Source: Crocinitomicaceae bacterium
GTDB lineage: Bacteria > Bacteroidota > Bacteroidia > Flavobacteriales_D > Crocinitomicaceae
Direction: 5' to 3'
Assembly (NCBI GenBank): GCA_021325675.1
Contig: JAJTCM010000001.1
Coordinates: forward strand, 248,001-312,000
DNA length: 64,000 nucleotides
Shown here: piece by piece, positions 42,697-51,520 of the stretch
How the letters are laid out: each line of letters begins with the position of its first letter
Numbering within the stretch: the first letter of the stretch is position 1
The notes under the pieces: model-generated
The model's input: the letters and a program-made list of their open reading frames with translations, nothing else
Told to the model about the DNA's origin: nothing
Databases searched by the model: none
Position numbers and translations under genes: made by a program

Positions 42697-43137
42697 TCAC
42701 TTCACCGAAATAAAAATATCCACTTCAGGGTTTTCGCCGTGCGCTTTTTCGCCCAGGATTTCGTAATCGTAAACAAAGGCGCGGTTTAAGTTTTCATCGG
42801 CCCAGATTTGCTGCCAGGTTTGGTAAATCGACATCGGGATTTTTCCTTTCGCGGTAAACTTTTGCATCCCGTGCGGCGGAAAGCTTTTTCCAATCATTCC
42901 TGGCGGGATTTCATCCAGTGAGCTGACGCGCAAGCCGATCATGTTGGTGTATTTCCCGGTGTGGTCGCTTTCGTAATCGAAATACAGGGAATAAATTTCA
43001 TGGCCCAGGCTGTTTGGGATTTTGGATGCGATCTTTTCACCCATAAAACGGTCCCACATCGCGCCAATGTCATTCATTGCCAGGTTGTTTTCGTTGGTCG
43101 TTTCTACTGAAATACCGATGATTTTCAAGTCTTCCAT
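42697..43137 (-). CDS. GyrI-like/AraC effector-binding domain protein
   Basis: A 146-residue stand-alone effector-binding domain. Pattern: MEDLKIIGISVETTNENN strand, then IGAMWDRFMGEKIAS, LYFDYESDHTGKYTNMIGLRV, and a C-terminal VYDYEILGEKAHGENPEVDIFISVK with the conserved acidic pocket residues. GyrI-like domains bind small hydrophobic or toxic ligands and some inhibit DNA gyrase. The ORF extends further upstream in the neighbouring gene, but the start at 43137 matches the domain and avoids the overlap. Confidence 0.85.
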   Translation of the reverse strand: MEDLKIIGISVETTNENNLAMNDIGAMWDRFMGEKIASKIPNSLGHEIYSLYFDYESDHTGKYTNMIGLRVSSLDEIPPGMIGKSFPPHGMQKFTAKGKIPMSIYQTWQQIWADENLNRAFVYDYEILGEKAHGENPEVDIFISVK

Positions 43138-43158
43138 AATGCTATTATTTATTTGTAC

Positions 43159-43226
43159 ATTCGAAAATCCGTAGATTCGGGAAAACGATAATCTTCGAAT
43201 TCTGCGTAGCGGATGAATTTTCGAAT
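43159..43226. repeat. inverted repeat, family F (copy 2)
   Basis: ATTCGAAAAT (43159-43168) and ATTTTCGAAT (43217-43226) are perfectly complementary over 10 bp, with internal words CGTAGATTCG and ATCTTCGAATTC as in 16755-16811. It fills the 89-bp gap after the vWA gene. Confidence 0.6.
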
Positions 43227-45308
43227 TTAATAGTATCCGTTCCAGCGCTTGATGAACCATTCTCCGCTCAGGAGCAGGCAAATCAAAATCAGGATCCAAA
43301 CGTAGTCCAGCAGGTTGTCGAACGAGCTTTCCTGGTAGGAAATAGACGTAATATCTTCGCGGTCCTGGATTTCTTTAATCAATTGCTGGTAATCTTTAAG
43401 CAAATAAAATTTGCCTTTGGATTGGGATGCGATTTGAGCCAGTAAACCGTGGTTCGCACGCGTGTCCAATTTCTCGATTTCGATATTTTCGACTACGAAA
43501 TTTCCTTGTTTGCTGTATTTTTTTCCATCGAAGCTCGTGCTTGCCGTCCAGGAATACGTTCCGGGTTTCAGCTTTCCAAGCGGGAGCAGGTACAAATTGC
43601 CGTTCACGCCAAATTCAAATACGGATTTTTTACCGCGGGAATCAAACAAATTGAAGCTGATTTTCGGTTTGGTGATCAATTCCATAGATTCGTTGTAGAA
43701 TTCAGCTTTGATGAGCACATCTTCGTTGATGGAAAAGCGTTTTGGCATCGAAACCCGCAGGTTGGACGAATTTTCTTTCTGGATCAGGAACAAGCTGCTT
43801 TTCTGGATAAACTCATTGAAAAGCTTATTGCTCTTGAATTTGAGGTATTCCGACATTTTCCAGCGCCAGACGCCATCACCCAAAAACACGGCATATTTGC
43901 GTTTATCGATCGATCCGAAGTAGAGGAGAGGATCTTTTTTGGAAATCCCGGCAATTTTCTGGGAAAGTAAAATTTCGTTCTGGTTCCCGATTTTTGGGGT
44001 TCCGTAACGCACGGTTACCGGAGGGAACTTTCCGATTTCGCTTTTCAGCTCGTCGCTCAGCTCAAATTTCTCAAAACCACTTTGGATATCAGCCTGAACC
44101 TCATCCTGCTGCTGGGAAGCAACGGAATTTAAGCCGATGCTCAGTTTTTGCGCCACGCTGTTGGAAGTGTTGACACCCACAAAATAGAAAACCGGGATCT
44201 TCGAAGCCAGGATCTCCTGGTTGACATTATCGCTGAAAGCAATTCCGGGCTCATGCCAGATAATGAGATCAACGTTTTTGAGGTTTTTGTCCCATTTTTC
44301 AAGGCTTTGTGCTTCCACCTGAATATTTTCATCCTGCTCCAAAACGGATTTCACAGCTGAAATATCAGGATGCGGCGCTCCGTAAAGCAGGAGAATTTTG
44401 CTCCGGGCATCCAAAACTTCCACATAAAAGCTGCGGCGGTTATTTTTGATGGTATATTCATTGTCAACCGCCTTTACTTCGGCTACAAAATGCTGAAAAC
44501 CAACATGCGAAGCTTCCAGCTCAAAGATCAATTGTTTGGAATCATACGTTCCGTCGGTATAATTAACTTGTTGCGAAGCCAGGGTTTTCCCGTTTTGAGA
44601 AATGCTGACCGTTACGTTCCTTTTCCCGATTTTAAAGGCTTCGAGGTCAACTTCCACGGGAAATTTGTTTTTCAGGAAAGCGATCTCATTGCAAATCACG
44701 TCTTTCAGCACCTGGTCTTTTTTGGAAACCGTATCACCTACACCAATCGTAAAAACGGGGGTCAGCGGGATTTTGGAAGCGGCGTAAACCGGATTTTGTC
44801 CTTCGTTGAAATTCCCGTCAGAAACAAAGATAATCCCCCCGATATTCCGGTTGTAATAATCTGAAAATAAGGATTCAAAGGCCTTGGATAAGTCGCTTTT
44901 TCCTTCTTTGAGATTGACTTCGCTGCTGTTTTTGAAATCTTCGCCAATTGTATAAGTTACCTGGTCGTATTTGTCTTCCGGGATAGTTTTTAAAGCGCCT
45001 TTTAACAGGTTGATCCGGTTTAAAACCTCAGAGCTGTCCTTGTAATTTTTCAGGGAAGCGGAATTGTCAAATACAGTAATGAGAATAGGTTTTTCGGAGC
45101 GGGTTTTCGTAAATTCAAACAAAATTCCCAGCAATAAAAAGCCGATCAATGTCAGTACAAGAAAACGTGCCCCATAAACCAAACGACGGTATAATTGGGG
45201 CAACTCCTTCAGCTTTTCGTCTTTGGCATAAAAGAACCACGTGAGGAAAGCCGCCAGGATAATGACCGGGAGCAGGAAAAAAAGCGATATTTCGGAAATG
45301 AAATTCAT
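43227..45308 (-). CDS. vWA-like membrane protein
   Basis: A 693-residue membrane protein. Two N-terminal transmembrane helices (FFLLPVIILAAFLTWFFYA and ARFLVLTLIGFLLLGILF) are followed by a vWA-like domain (ILITVFDNSASLKNYKD) in which a DNSxS site replaces the canonical DxSxS. A large periplasmic beta-rich region follows (GTYSWTASTSFDGKKYS), and a last helix (WILILICLLLSGEWFI) anchors the C-terminus. It abuts the M3 peptidase gene (45309) with no gap. Such proteins occur in Bat-like envelope clusters of Bacteroidota; the role is unknown. Confidence 0.87.
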   Translation of the reverse strand: MNFISEISLFFLLPVIILAAFLTWFFYAKDEKLKELPQLYRRLVYGARFLVLTLIGFLLLGILFEFTKTRSEKPILITVFDNSASLKNYKDSSEVLNRINLLKGALKTIPEDKYDQVTYTIGEDFKNSSEVNLKEGKSDLSKAFESLFSDYYNRNIGGIIFVSDGNFNEGQNPVYAASKIPLTPVFTIGVGDTVSKKDQVLKDVICNEIAFLKNKFPVEVDLEAFKIGKRNVTVSISQNGKTLASQQVNYTDGTYDSKQLIFELEASHVGFQHFVAEVKAVDNEYTIKNNRRSFYVEVLDARSKILLLYGAPHPDISAVKSVLEQDENIQVEAQSLEKWDKNLKNVDLIIWHEPGIAFSDNVNQEILASKIPVFYFVGVNTSNSVAQKLSIGLNSVASQQQDEVQADIQSGFEKFELSDELKSEIGKFPPVTVRYGTPKIGNQNEILLSQKIAGISKKDPLLYFGSIDKRKYAVFLGDGVWRWKMSEYLKFKSNKLFNEFIQKSSLFLIQKENSSNLRVSMPKRFSINEDVLIKAEFYNESMELITKPKISFNLFDSRGKKSVFEFGVNGNLYLLPLGKLKPGTYSWTASTSFDGKKYSKQGNFVVENIEIEKLDTRANHGLLAQIASQSKGKFYLLKDYQQLIKEIQDREDITSISYQESSFDNLLDYVWILILICLLLSGEWFIKRWNGYY

Positions 45309-47021
45309 TTAAGCCAGTGACTTTAATTCGTTTTGAATAAACTGCGCCAGCTCCTGAACGTATTCATCTGAAAAATCAAAGCGGATCCCTGCTGTGCGGT
45401 AAATTTCCGGCAAAGTTTTGCTGTAGCCGAGCTTCAGTGCTTCCTTATAGTCGTGGATAGCTTTCTGGCGGTCGATGATGCTGTTTTTCCAAACGGATAA
45501 AGCCCCTAATTGCGCAATTCCATATTCGATGTAATAAAACGGCACTTCAAACAAATGCAGCTGACGGTGCCAGGAATAAGCGCGGACTTCTTCGTAAGTT
45601 GACCAATCGACCATACCGGTCCCGTAAGACGTATTAATTTCGTTCCACTTCGCTTTGCGCTGGGCCTGCGTATGTTCAGGGTGAGTGTAAATCCAGTGCT
45701 GGAATTCATCAATTGTAGCGATCCATGGCAGAACTTTCAGCACTGATTCCAATTGCTCGGTTTTGGCGCGTTTCAGGTCTTCTTCGTTGTCGTAAAATTT
45801 ATCCCAGTGTTTCATGGAAAGCAATTCCATCGACATGGAGGCGAGCTCGGCCACTTCGGAAGGAAGGCTTTTAAACCCGGTCAGCTCAAGGTTGCGGGAT
45901 AAAAACGAATGAATGGCATGTCCGCCTTCGTGCACCATCGTCACCAAATCTTTTTGTGCGCCGACAGAATTCATGAAAATAAAGGGAACACCGATTTCGT
46001 ATAGCGGATAATTGTAGCCGCCCGGCGCTTTTCCGTTTTTGGATTCCAGGTCGAGGTGGCGCATTTTTTCCATTGTCGTGATGCAATCTGCGAAATACGG
46101 ATCAAGCTCATTGAAAGCCTGGATCGTTCCTTCGATCAGTTTTTTAGAACCTTCAAAAGGCTTTAAAGCTTCACGGCCTTTCGGGTCCACTTCGGTATCC
46201 CAGGGCTTCAGCCTTTCTTTGCCGAGTAAATCCGCCTGTTTTTTATTGATTTCGCGAACGATCGGAACAATATGTTTTTTGATCGAAGCATGAAAGTTAA
46301 AGCAATCTTCTTTGGTATAATCGAAACGCCCGAGCGAATCAAATTTGTAATCCCTGAAGTTAGCGTATCCCGCGTTGACTGCAACCTGGTGGCGTTTTTC
46401 AACTAATTTGTCAAATAAGTCGTCCAGTTTTTGCTGGTCTTCGGCCCGGCGTGCAGCAATCAGCTCAAAAACTTCCTTGCGGACAGCTTCGTCCTGGTCG
46501 CGGAGAAAAAGCGCCGCCTTTTGCAAGGTCATTTTTTCGCCTTTGTATTCGATCGTCTGCGCACCCGAAATTGTACCGTATTCCTGTGCGAGGTCGCTCA
46601 GCTCAGCTTCCAGCGGAACGTTCTCTTCCCGGAACATCGCAATTGATTTGGCGATTGCGCGGAAATAAATGCGGTAATCTTCGCTTTGGCTTAATTCCTC
46701 CACAAAGTTGGAAGACATAATTTTTTTATTCAGCTGATCCTCAAAAGGGGCGAGCTTCGGTTGTATTTCGTTAACGAAAAAACTGTAGGATTTGGATAAT
46801 TCCGGGTTAGTGGTGTCAATTGTCATTTTGATGTACCTCCAGGCCGCATTTTCTTCGATTACGGCATCAAATTCACTTTTGTAAGCGAGAAACTGCAGGT
46901 ATTTATCTTTCTCCTGGATATCGAAATCCAGTAAACGCTGCACATAAGGCTGGAGGTCTTCCCAGGTGTTCAGTTCAAAATCAGCTGTAAAAAATCGTCT
47001 TTCAGGCTTTTGTATTTCCAT
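45309..47021 (-). CDS. M3 family oligoendopeptidase
   Basis: A 570-residue cytosolic zinc peptidase of the M3/PepF type. The active-site helix is MVHEGGHAIHSFLS, with zinc ligands His364 and His368 and Glu365. The third ligand is a downstream Glu in the LPSEVAELASMSME helix. It degrades short peptides produced by proteases. A longer frame (47075) puts a hydrophobic segment at the N-terminus that is not typical; the start at MEIQKPERRF (47021) is preferred. It precedes the vWA protein gene with no gap, so they are co-transcribed. Confidence 0.93.
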   Translation of the reverse strand: MEIQKPERRFFTADFELNTWEDLQPYVQRLLDFDIQEKDKYLQFLAYKSEFDAVIEENAAWRYIKMTIDTTNPELSKSYSFFVNEIQPKLAPFEDQLNKKIMSSNFVEELSQSEDYRIYFRAIAKSIAMFREENVPLEAELSDLAQEYGTISGAQTIEYKGEKMTLQKAALFLRDQDEAVRKEVFELIAARRAEDQQKLDDLFDKLVEKRHQVAVNAGYANFRDYKFDSLGRFDYTKEDCFNFHASIKKHIVPIVREINKKQADLLGKERLKPWDTEVDPKGREALKPFEGSKKLIEGTIQAFNELDPYFADCITTMEKMRHLDLESKNGKAPGGYNYPLYEIGVPFIFMNSVGAQKDLVTMVHEGGHAIHSFLSRNLELTGFKSLPSEVAELASMSMELLSMKHWDKFYDNEEDLKRAKTEQLESVLKVLPWIATIDEFQHWIYTHPEHTQAQRKAKWNEINTSYGTGMVDWSTYEEVRAYSWHRQLHLFEVPFYYIEYGIAQLGALSVWKNSIIDRQKAIHDYKEALKLGYSKTLPEIYRTAGIRFDFSDEYVQELAQFIQNELKSLA

Positions 47022-47213
47022 AGTAATTGAATCAGATGCTAAAAATAAGAATAAAAAAGACAGGAAATTTGCCATTTAAATAAATATACGGAACAGGTAA
47101 TATTTTTTACTAAACTGGTAAATAGAATTATTCGAAATATTTTCTTGAAAATCTAGTTCCGGGATTGAAACAAATATGTGCTTATCCCCTGAAAGCCTTT
47201 GCTGACAAAGGAT

Positions 47214-47867
47214 TTATTTTTTTATCAATACGCCCCATTCACAGATGTGAAAAGCTTCCCGCTTAAATTTTTTTGGTATTTTGTGCACCCTTATTTTGGA
47301 ATTTTCTTTTCCTGTTGTAATGAAGTATTGCAGGCGTAATACGTTGTCTGGCGGTACTGATATGCTCAATTTTATCAGGCGGTCAACTTGTTTGTTTTCC
47401 TGCGGATAAACAAGGTAGTATTCACCTGTCAGCCTGGATTTCCAATACTCTGTGAAATCTGTGATTTCCTTTTGATTAAAGCCATAAGCTTTCATGTTGT
47501 GCTCAAAAAAAGCTTTCAACGTATCCCGTTTTACCAGCCAGCCACTTTTACGCTGCCACTTATCAGGCTGCATACTTTCGTAAAAGAGAAAATCGTAGCG
47601 ATTATTGATTTTTCCATTTGGCTTTATGCGGACCTGCCATTTTTTGTCTTTGTGATGTATGGGAATACTTTTGAGGATTCTTCCTCCTTTCGGGAAGGAG
47701 AGCCCCACAATCAAATCCGTTTCCTTCTCAGGGTAAAGATAGATGTTCGGCTTGTAGGCGACTACTTCGTCTTCGGGGGTAACGAGATTGGCGTAAATGA
47801 TGTAACCCGCAATCAGAACAACCGCCGTAAGGATAGAAAAAATCAGGATTTTCGCTTTTTTGCCCAT
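47214..47867 (-). CDS. membrane-anchored protein, 217 aa
   Basis: One N-terminal transmembrane helix (AKILIFSILTAVVLIAGYII) is followed by KPNIYLYPEKETDLIVGL, a KPVIYLYP-like motif seen in a widespread bacterial family of unknown function. The remaining part is beta-rich and contains several Trp/Tyr-rich segments (TEYWKSRLTGEYYLVYP). It probably sits outside the cytoplasmic membrane. A TATATTTG box lies 10 nt before the ATG (47878-47885), so it is monocistronic. Confidence 0.7.
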   Translation of the reverse strand: MGKKAKILIFSILTAVVLIAGYIIYANLVTPEDEVVAYKPNIYLYPEKETDLIVGLSFPKGGRILKSIPIHHKDKKWQVRIKPNGKINNRYDFLFYESMQPDKWQRKSGWLVKRDTLKAFFEHNMKAYGFNQKEITDFTEYWKSRLTGEYYLVYPQENKQVDRLIKLSISVPPDNVLRLQYFITTGKENSKIRVHKIPKKFKREAFHICEWGVLIKK

Positions 47868-47904
47868 ATATGGATTCCAAATATAACTTAATTTTGAATG
47901 GAAT

Positions 47905-47926
47905 AAAAAAGCCGGAAAAATCCGGC
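47905..47926 (-). terminator. rho-independent terminator of icmF
   Basis: On the minus strand GCCGGA-TTTT-TCCGGC is followed by TTTTTTATTCC: a 6-bp GC-rich stem, 4-nt loop and T-run, about 55 nt after the icmF stop. Confidence 0.85.
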
Positions 47927-47981
47927 CTTTAAAATTTGCAAAGTCTATTATCTCCGCCCCGGCGGATTCCTTTAATCTGAA

Positions 47982-50900
47982 TTACATATTCCTTCTATAC
48001 TGGCCGCCCACTTCAAACAGCGCGTTGGTAATTTCACCCAGGGAAGCATACTTGCAGGTTTCCATCAGCTGCTCGAACATGTTTTTGTTCTGGATAGCAG
48101 CCATTTGTACGTTTTTGATCCCTTCTTTGGCGTTTTCAGCGTGAGCTTTGTGCAGGTTGCCGAGCATGTCGATCTGGTATTGTTTTTCCTCTTCCGTAGC
48201 GCGGATCACTTCTTTCGGTAAAACCGTCGGTGAGCCTTTGGAGCTTAAAAACGTGTTTACGCCGATAATCGGGAATTCGCCGGTATGCTTGAGTGTTTCG
48301 TAATACAAGGATTCTTCCTGGATTTTCGAACGCTGGTACATTGTTTCCATCGCGCCCAGCACGCCGCCGCGCTCTGTAATGCGGTCAAATTCGGAAAGAA
48401 CGGCTTCTTCTACAAGGTCGGTTAATTCTTCAATGATGAACGATCCTTGCAGCGGGTTTTCGTTTTTCGCCAGGCCAAGCTCGCGGTTGATAATCAGCTG
48501 GATCGCCATCGCACGGCGTACGGATTCTTCTGTCGGTGTGGTGATCGCTTCGTCGTAGGCATTGGTGTGCAGAGAATTACAGTTGTCGTAAATCGCATAC
48601 AAGGCCTGCAACGTCGTGCGGATATCGTTAAAATCAATTTCCTGCGCATGTAAAGAGCGCCCGGAAGTCTGGATATGATATTTGAGCATTTGTGCACGGG
48701 CATTAGCGCCGTATTTTTTCGCTAAAGCCTTCGCCCAGATCCTTCTCGCTACACGGCCGATTACCGCATATTCCGGATCGATCCCGTTGGAGAAGAAAAA
48801 CGAAAGGTTCGGGCCAAAATCGTTGATGCTCATGCCGCGGCTCATGTAGTATTCCACGTAAGTGAAACCATTCGCCAATGTAAAGGCAAGCTGCGTGATC
48901 GGGTTAGCGCCCGCTTCTGCAATGTGGTAGCCTGAAATCGAAACGGAGTAGAAGTTACGTACCCCGTTATCAATGAAATATTGCTGCACGTCACCCATCA
49001 GGCGGAGGGCAAATTCTGTGGAGAAAATGCAGGTATTTTGCGCCTGGTCTTCTTTTAAAATGTCCGCCTGAACCGTTCCGCGGACCTGGGTCAGCGTTTC
49101 CGCCTTGATCTTAGCGTAGACGTCGGCCGGTAAAACCTGGTCGCCTGTAACGCCCAAAAGCATTAAACCAAGTCCGTCGTTTCCTTCCGGCAGATCGCCC
49201 TGGTATTTCGGTCTTGCCGTTCCTTTTTTTGCGTATATCGCAGCAATTTTGGCTTCAACTTCTTTTTCAAGGCCGTTTGCTTTGATGTATTTCTCACAGT
49301 TCTGGTCGATGGCAGCGTTCATGAAGAAACCGAGCAGCATTGGCGCAGGGCCGTTGATCGTCATCGAAACGGATGTCATCGGGTGGGAGAGGTCGAAACC
49401 TGAATACAGTTTTTTCGCATCATCCAAACAGCAGATGGATACACCCGAGTTACCGATCTTCCCGTAAATATCCGGGCGAAGATCAGGATCGTTTCCGTAA
49501 AGCGTTACGGAGTCAAAAGCCGTGGATAAGCGTTTCGCCGGCATTCCCAGGCTGACATAGTGAAAACGTTTGTTGGTGCGCTCCGGTCCGCCTTCCCCGG
49601 CAAACATCCGCGTCGGGTCTTCGCCTTCGCGCTTGAACGGGAACAAACCTGCCGTGTACGGGAATTCGCCCGGTACATTTTCCTGCAGGCTCCAGCGTAA
49701 AATATCGCCCCAGGCCGTAAATCTCGGCATTGCTACCTTCGGGACCTGTAAATGCGAAAGCGATTCCGTGTGGGTATCGAGCTTTAATATTTTATCGCGT
49801 ACCTTGAATTCAAACACGGGGTTTTTATACTGGGCTTTCTTCTCGTTCCATTTTTGCAGAATATCCCAGTTTTTCGGGTCAAAGTTGAGCTTTTCCTGCT
49901 CAAAGCTTTCCTGCAGGCCTTTAATCAGGCGGTCTTTGTCTTCAATGGAAGAGTTTCTCAGGGTTTCCATAGCTGAGCTTAGCCCGTAGAGCTTATCAGC
50001 CACAGCAACCTGGTCATTCACCCATTTATCGTAAGAACGGTTATTTTCAGAAATTTCAGACAAATAGCGCGTTCTGTCCGGCGGGATAACGAAGATTTTC
50101 TCCGACATCTCAGCTGTAATTTCAAACGTTGAGTTCAGCTTTGCGCCGGTGCGTTCCACCACTTTATCCATGATCACTTTGTACAGCGAGTTCATGCCCG
50201 GATCGTTGAATTGCGAAGCGATTGTTCCGTAAACGGGCATCGTATCGACATTCTTGTCCCAGAGGTTGTGGTTGCGCTGGAATTGCTTGCGCACGTCACG
50301 GAGAGCATCCAAAGCACCGCGTTTGTCAAATTTATTGAGCGCGATCACGTCAGCGAAGTCGAGCATGTCGATTTTCTCCAGTTGGGTGGCAGCGCCATAT
50401 TCCGGGGTCATCACGTAGAGCGAAACATCGGAGTGATCGAGGATTTCCGTATCAGACTGGCCGATCCCGGAAGTTTCGAGGATAATTAAATCATATTCAG
50501 CGGCTTTGAGCACGTTGATCGCTTCGGCCACGTGTTTGGAAAGTGCGAGATTGGATTGGCGTGTTGCCAGGGAACGCATGTAAACGCGCGGACTTTTGAT
50601 CGAGTTCATGCGGATACGGTCACCTAATAAAGCTCCGCCGGTTTTGCGCTTGGAAGGATCGACGGAAACCACGGCAATTTGCTTTTCCGGGAAATCGATG
50701 AGGAAACGGCGTACAAGCTCGTCCACCAAAGATGATTTTCCTGCGCCGCCGGTACCGGTAATTCCCAAAACAGGAATGGAAACGGCCTGTGCCATATTCT
50801 GCACCTCTTCCAGGATCGCTTTGGATTCCTCGGCAAAGTTTTCAGCGGCAGAAATGATGCGCGCAATTGCCGGTGTGCTTTTGGCTTTCAAATGGTTGAT

Positions 50901-51362
50901 CTCACCGTTCAGGTTTTTACCCGCCGGGAAATCGCAGCGCTGCACGAGGTCGTTGATCATCCCTTGCAGGCCCATGGAACGGCCATCGTCCGGGTGGTAA
51001 ATGCGCGTAATGCCGTAAGCCTGCAGCTCTTCGATTTCAGAAGGGAGGATTGTTCCGCCGCCGCCGCCAAAAATTTTAATGTGCGGAGCGCCTTTTTCCT
51101 GCAGCAAATCATACATGTATTTGAAGTATTCCGTATGCCCGCCCTGGTAAGAAGTCATGGCAATTGCCTGGGCATCTTCCTGAATCGCGCAATCTACCAC
51201 TTCCTCCACCGAACGGTCATGTCCGAGGTGGATCACTTCACAGCCTGTCGCCTGGATAATGCGGCGCATGATATTGATCGCGGCATCATGTCCATCGAAC
51301 AAAGAGGCAGCAGTTACTATGCGGACTTTGTTGATTGGTTTATACGGTTCTACCTTTTCCAT
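47982..51362 (-). CDS. icmF: fused isobutyryl-CoA mutase (IcmF)
   Basis: A 1126-residue fusion. Residues 1 to about 145 bind cobalamin: DGHDAAIN with axial His25. Residues about 190-420 are the MeaI/MeaB-type G-protein chaperone, with P-loop GTGGAGKS (203-210), DPS and NKFD motifs. Residues about 530-1126 are the mutase barrel. Specificity residues match isobutyryl-CoA mutase rather than methylmalonyl-CoA mutase: Phe576 ([10 protein letters not shown]) in place of the MCM Tyr, and Gln775 (KEDQAQN) in place of its Arg. The enzyme interconverts n-butyryl- and isobutyryl-CoA. The start at [10 protein letters not shown] (51362) is chosen; an upstream Met adds only ten unusual residues. Confidence 0.94.
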   Translation of the reverse strand: MEKVEPYKPINKVRIVTAASLFDGHDAAINIMRRIIQATGCEVIHLGHDRSVEEVVDCAIQEDAQAIAMTSYQGGHTEYFKYMYDLLQEKGAPHIKIFGGGGGTILPSEIEELQAYGITRIYHPDDGRSMGLQGMINDLVQRCDFPAGKNLNGEINHLKAKSTPAIARIISAAENFAEESKAILEEVQNMAQAVSIPVLGITGTGGAGKSSLVDELVRRFLIDFPEKQIAVVSVDPSKRKTGGALLGDRIRMNSIKSPRVYMRSLATRQSNLALSKHVAEAINVLKAAEYDLIILETSGIGQSDTEILDHSDVSLYVMTPEYGAATQLEKIDMLDFADVIALNKFDKRGALDALRDVRKQFQRNHNLWDKNVDTMPVYGTIASQFNDPGMNSLYKVIMDKVVERTGAKLNSTFEITAEMSEKIFVIPPDRTRYLSEISENNRSYDKWVNDQVAVADKLYGLSSAMETLRNSSIEDKDRLIKGLQESFEQEKLNFDPKNWDILQKWNEKKAQYKNPVFEFKVRDKILKLDTHTESLSHLQVPKVAMPRFTAWGDILRWSLQENVPGEFPYTAGLFPFKREGEDPTRMFAGEGGPERTNKRFHYVSLGMPAKRLSTAFDSVTLYGNDPDLRPDIYGKIGNSGVSICCLDDAKKLYSGFDLSHPMTSVSMTINGPAPMLLGFFMNAAIDQNCEKYIKANGLEKEVEAKIAAIYAKKGTARPKYQGDLPEGNDGLGLMLLGVTGDQVLPADVYAKIKAETLTQVRGTVQADILKEDQAQNTCIFSTEFALRLMGDVQQYFIDNGVRNFYSVSISGYHIAEAGANPITQLAFTLANGFTYVEYYMSRGMSINDFGPNLSFFFSNGIDPEYAVIGRVARRIWAKALAKKYGANARAQMLKYHIQTSGRSLHAQEIDFNDIRTTLQALYAIYDNCNSLHTNAYDEAITTPTEESVRRAMAIQLIINRELGLAKNENPLQGSFIIEELTDLVEEAVLSEFDRITERGGVLGAMETMYQRSKIQEESLYYETLKHTGEFPIIGVNTFLSSKGSPTVLPKEVIRATEEEKQYQIDMLGNLHKAHAENAKEGIKNVQMAAIQNKNMFEQLMETCKYASLGEITNALFEVGGQYRRNM

Positions 51363-51470
51363 GTATGTTTTGTGTTTTTGAATCGGACACAAAATTAAAA
51401 AAAATGAGCAAATACGAAAGGTTTGCGGCCAAGATTCATGTAGTAAAAACAGAATAAGGCATTTATCCGC

Positions 51471-51501
51471 TTTGTGAAATAATAAGAAACCGGTATATTC
51501 G
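51471..51501 (+). promoter_or_regulatory. promoter TTTG-N19-TATATTCG
   Basis: TTTG (51471-51474), a 19-nt spacer and TATATTCG (51494-51501), 19 nt before the ATG of the first WG-repeat gene. Confidence 0.55.
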
Positions 51502-51520
51502 TCCTAAAAAGAAAATAAAA

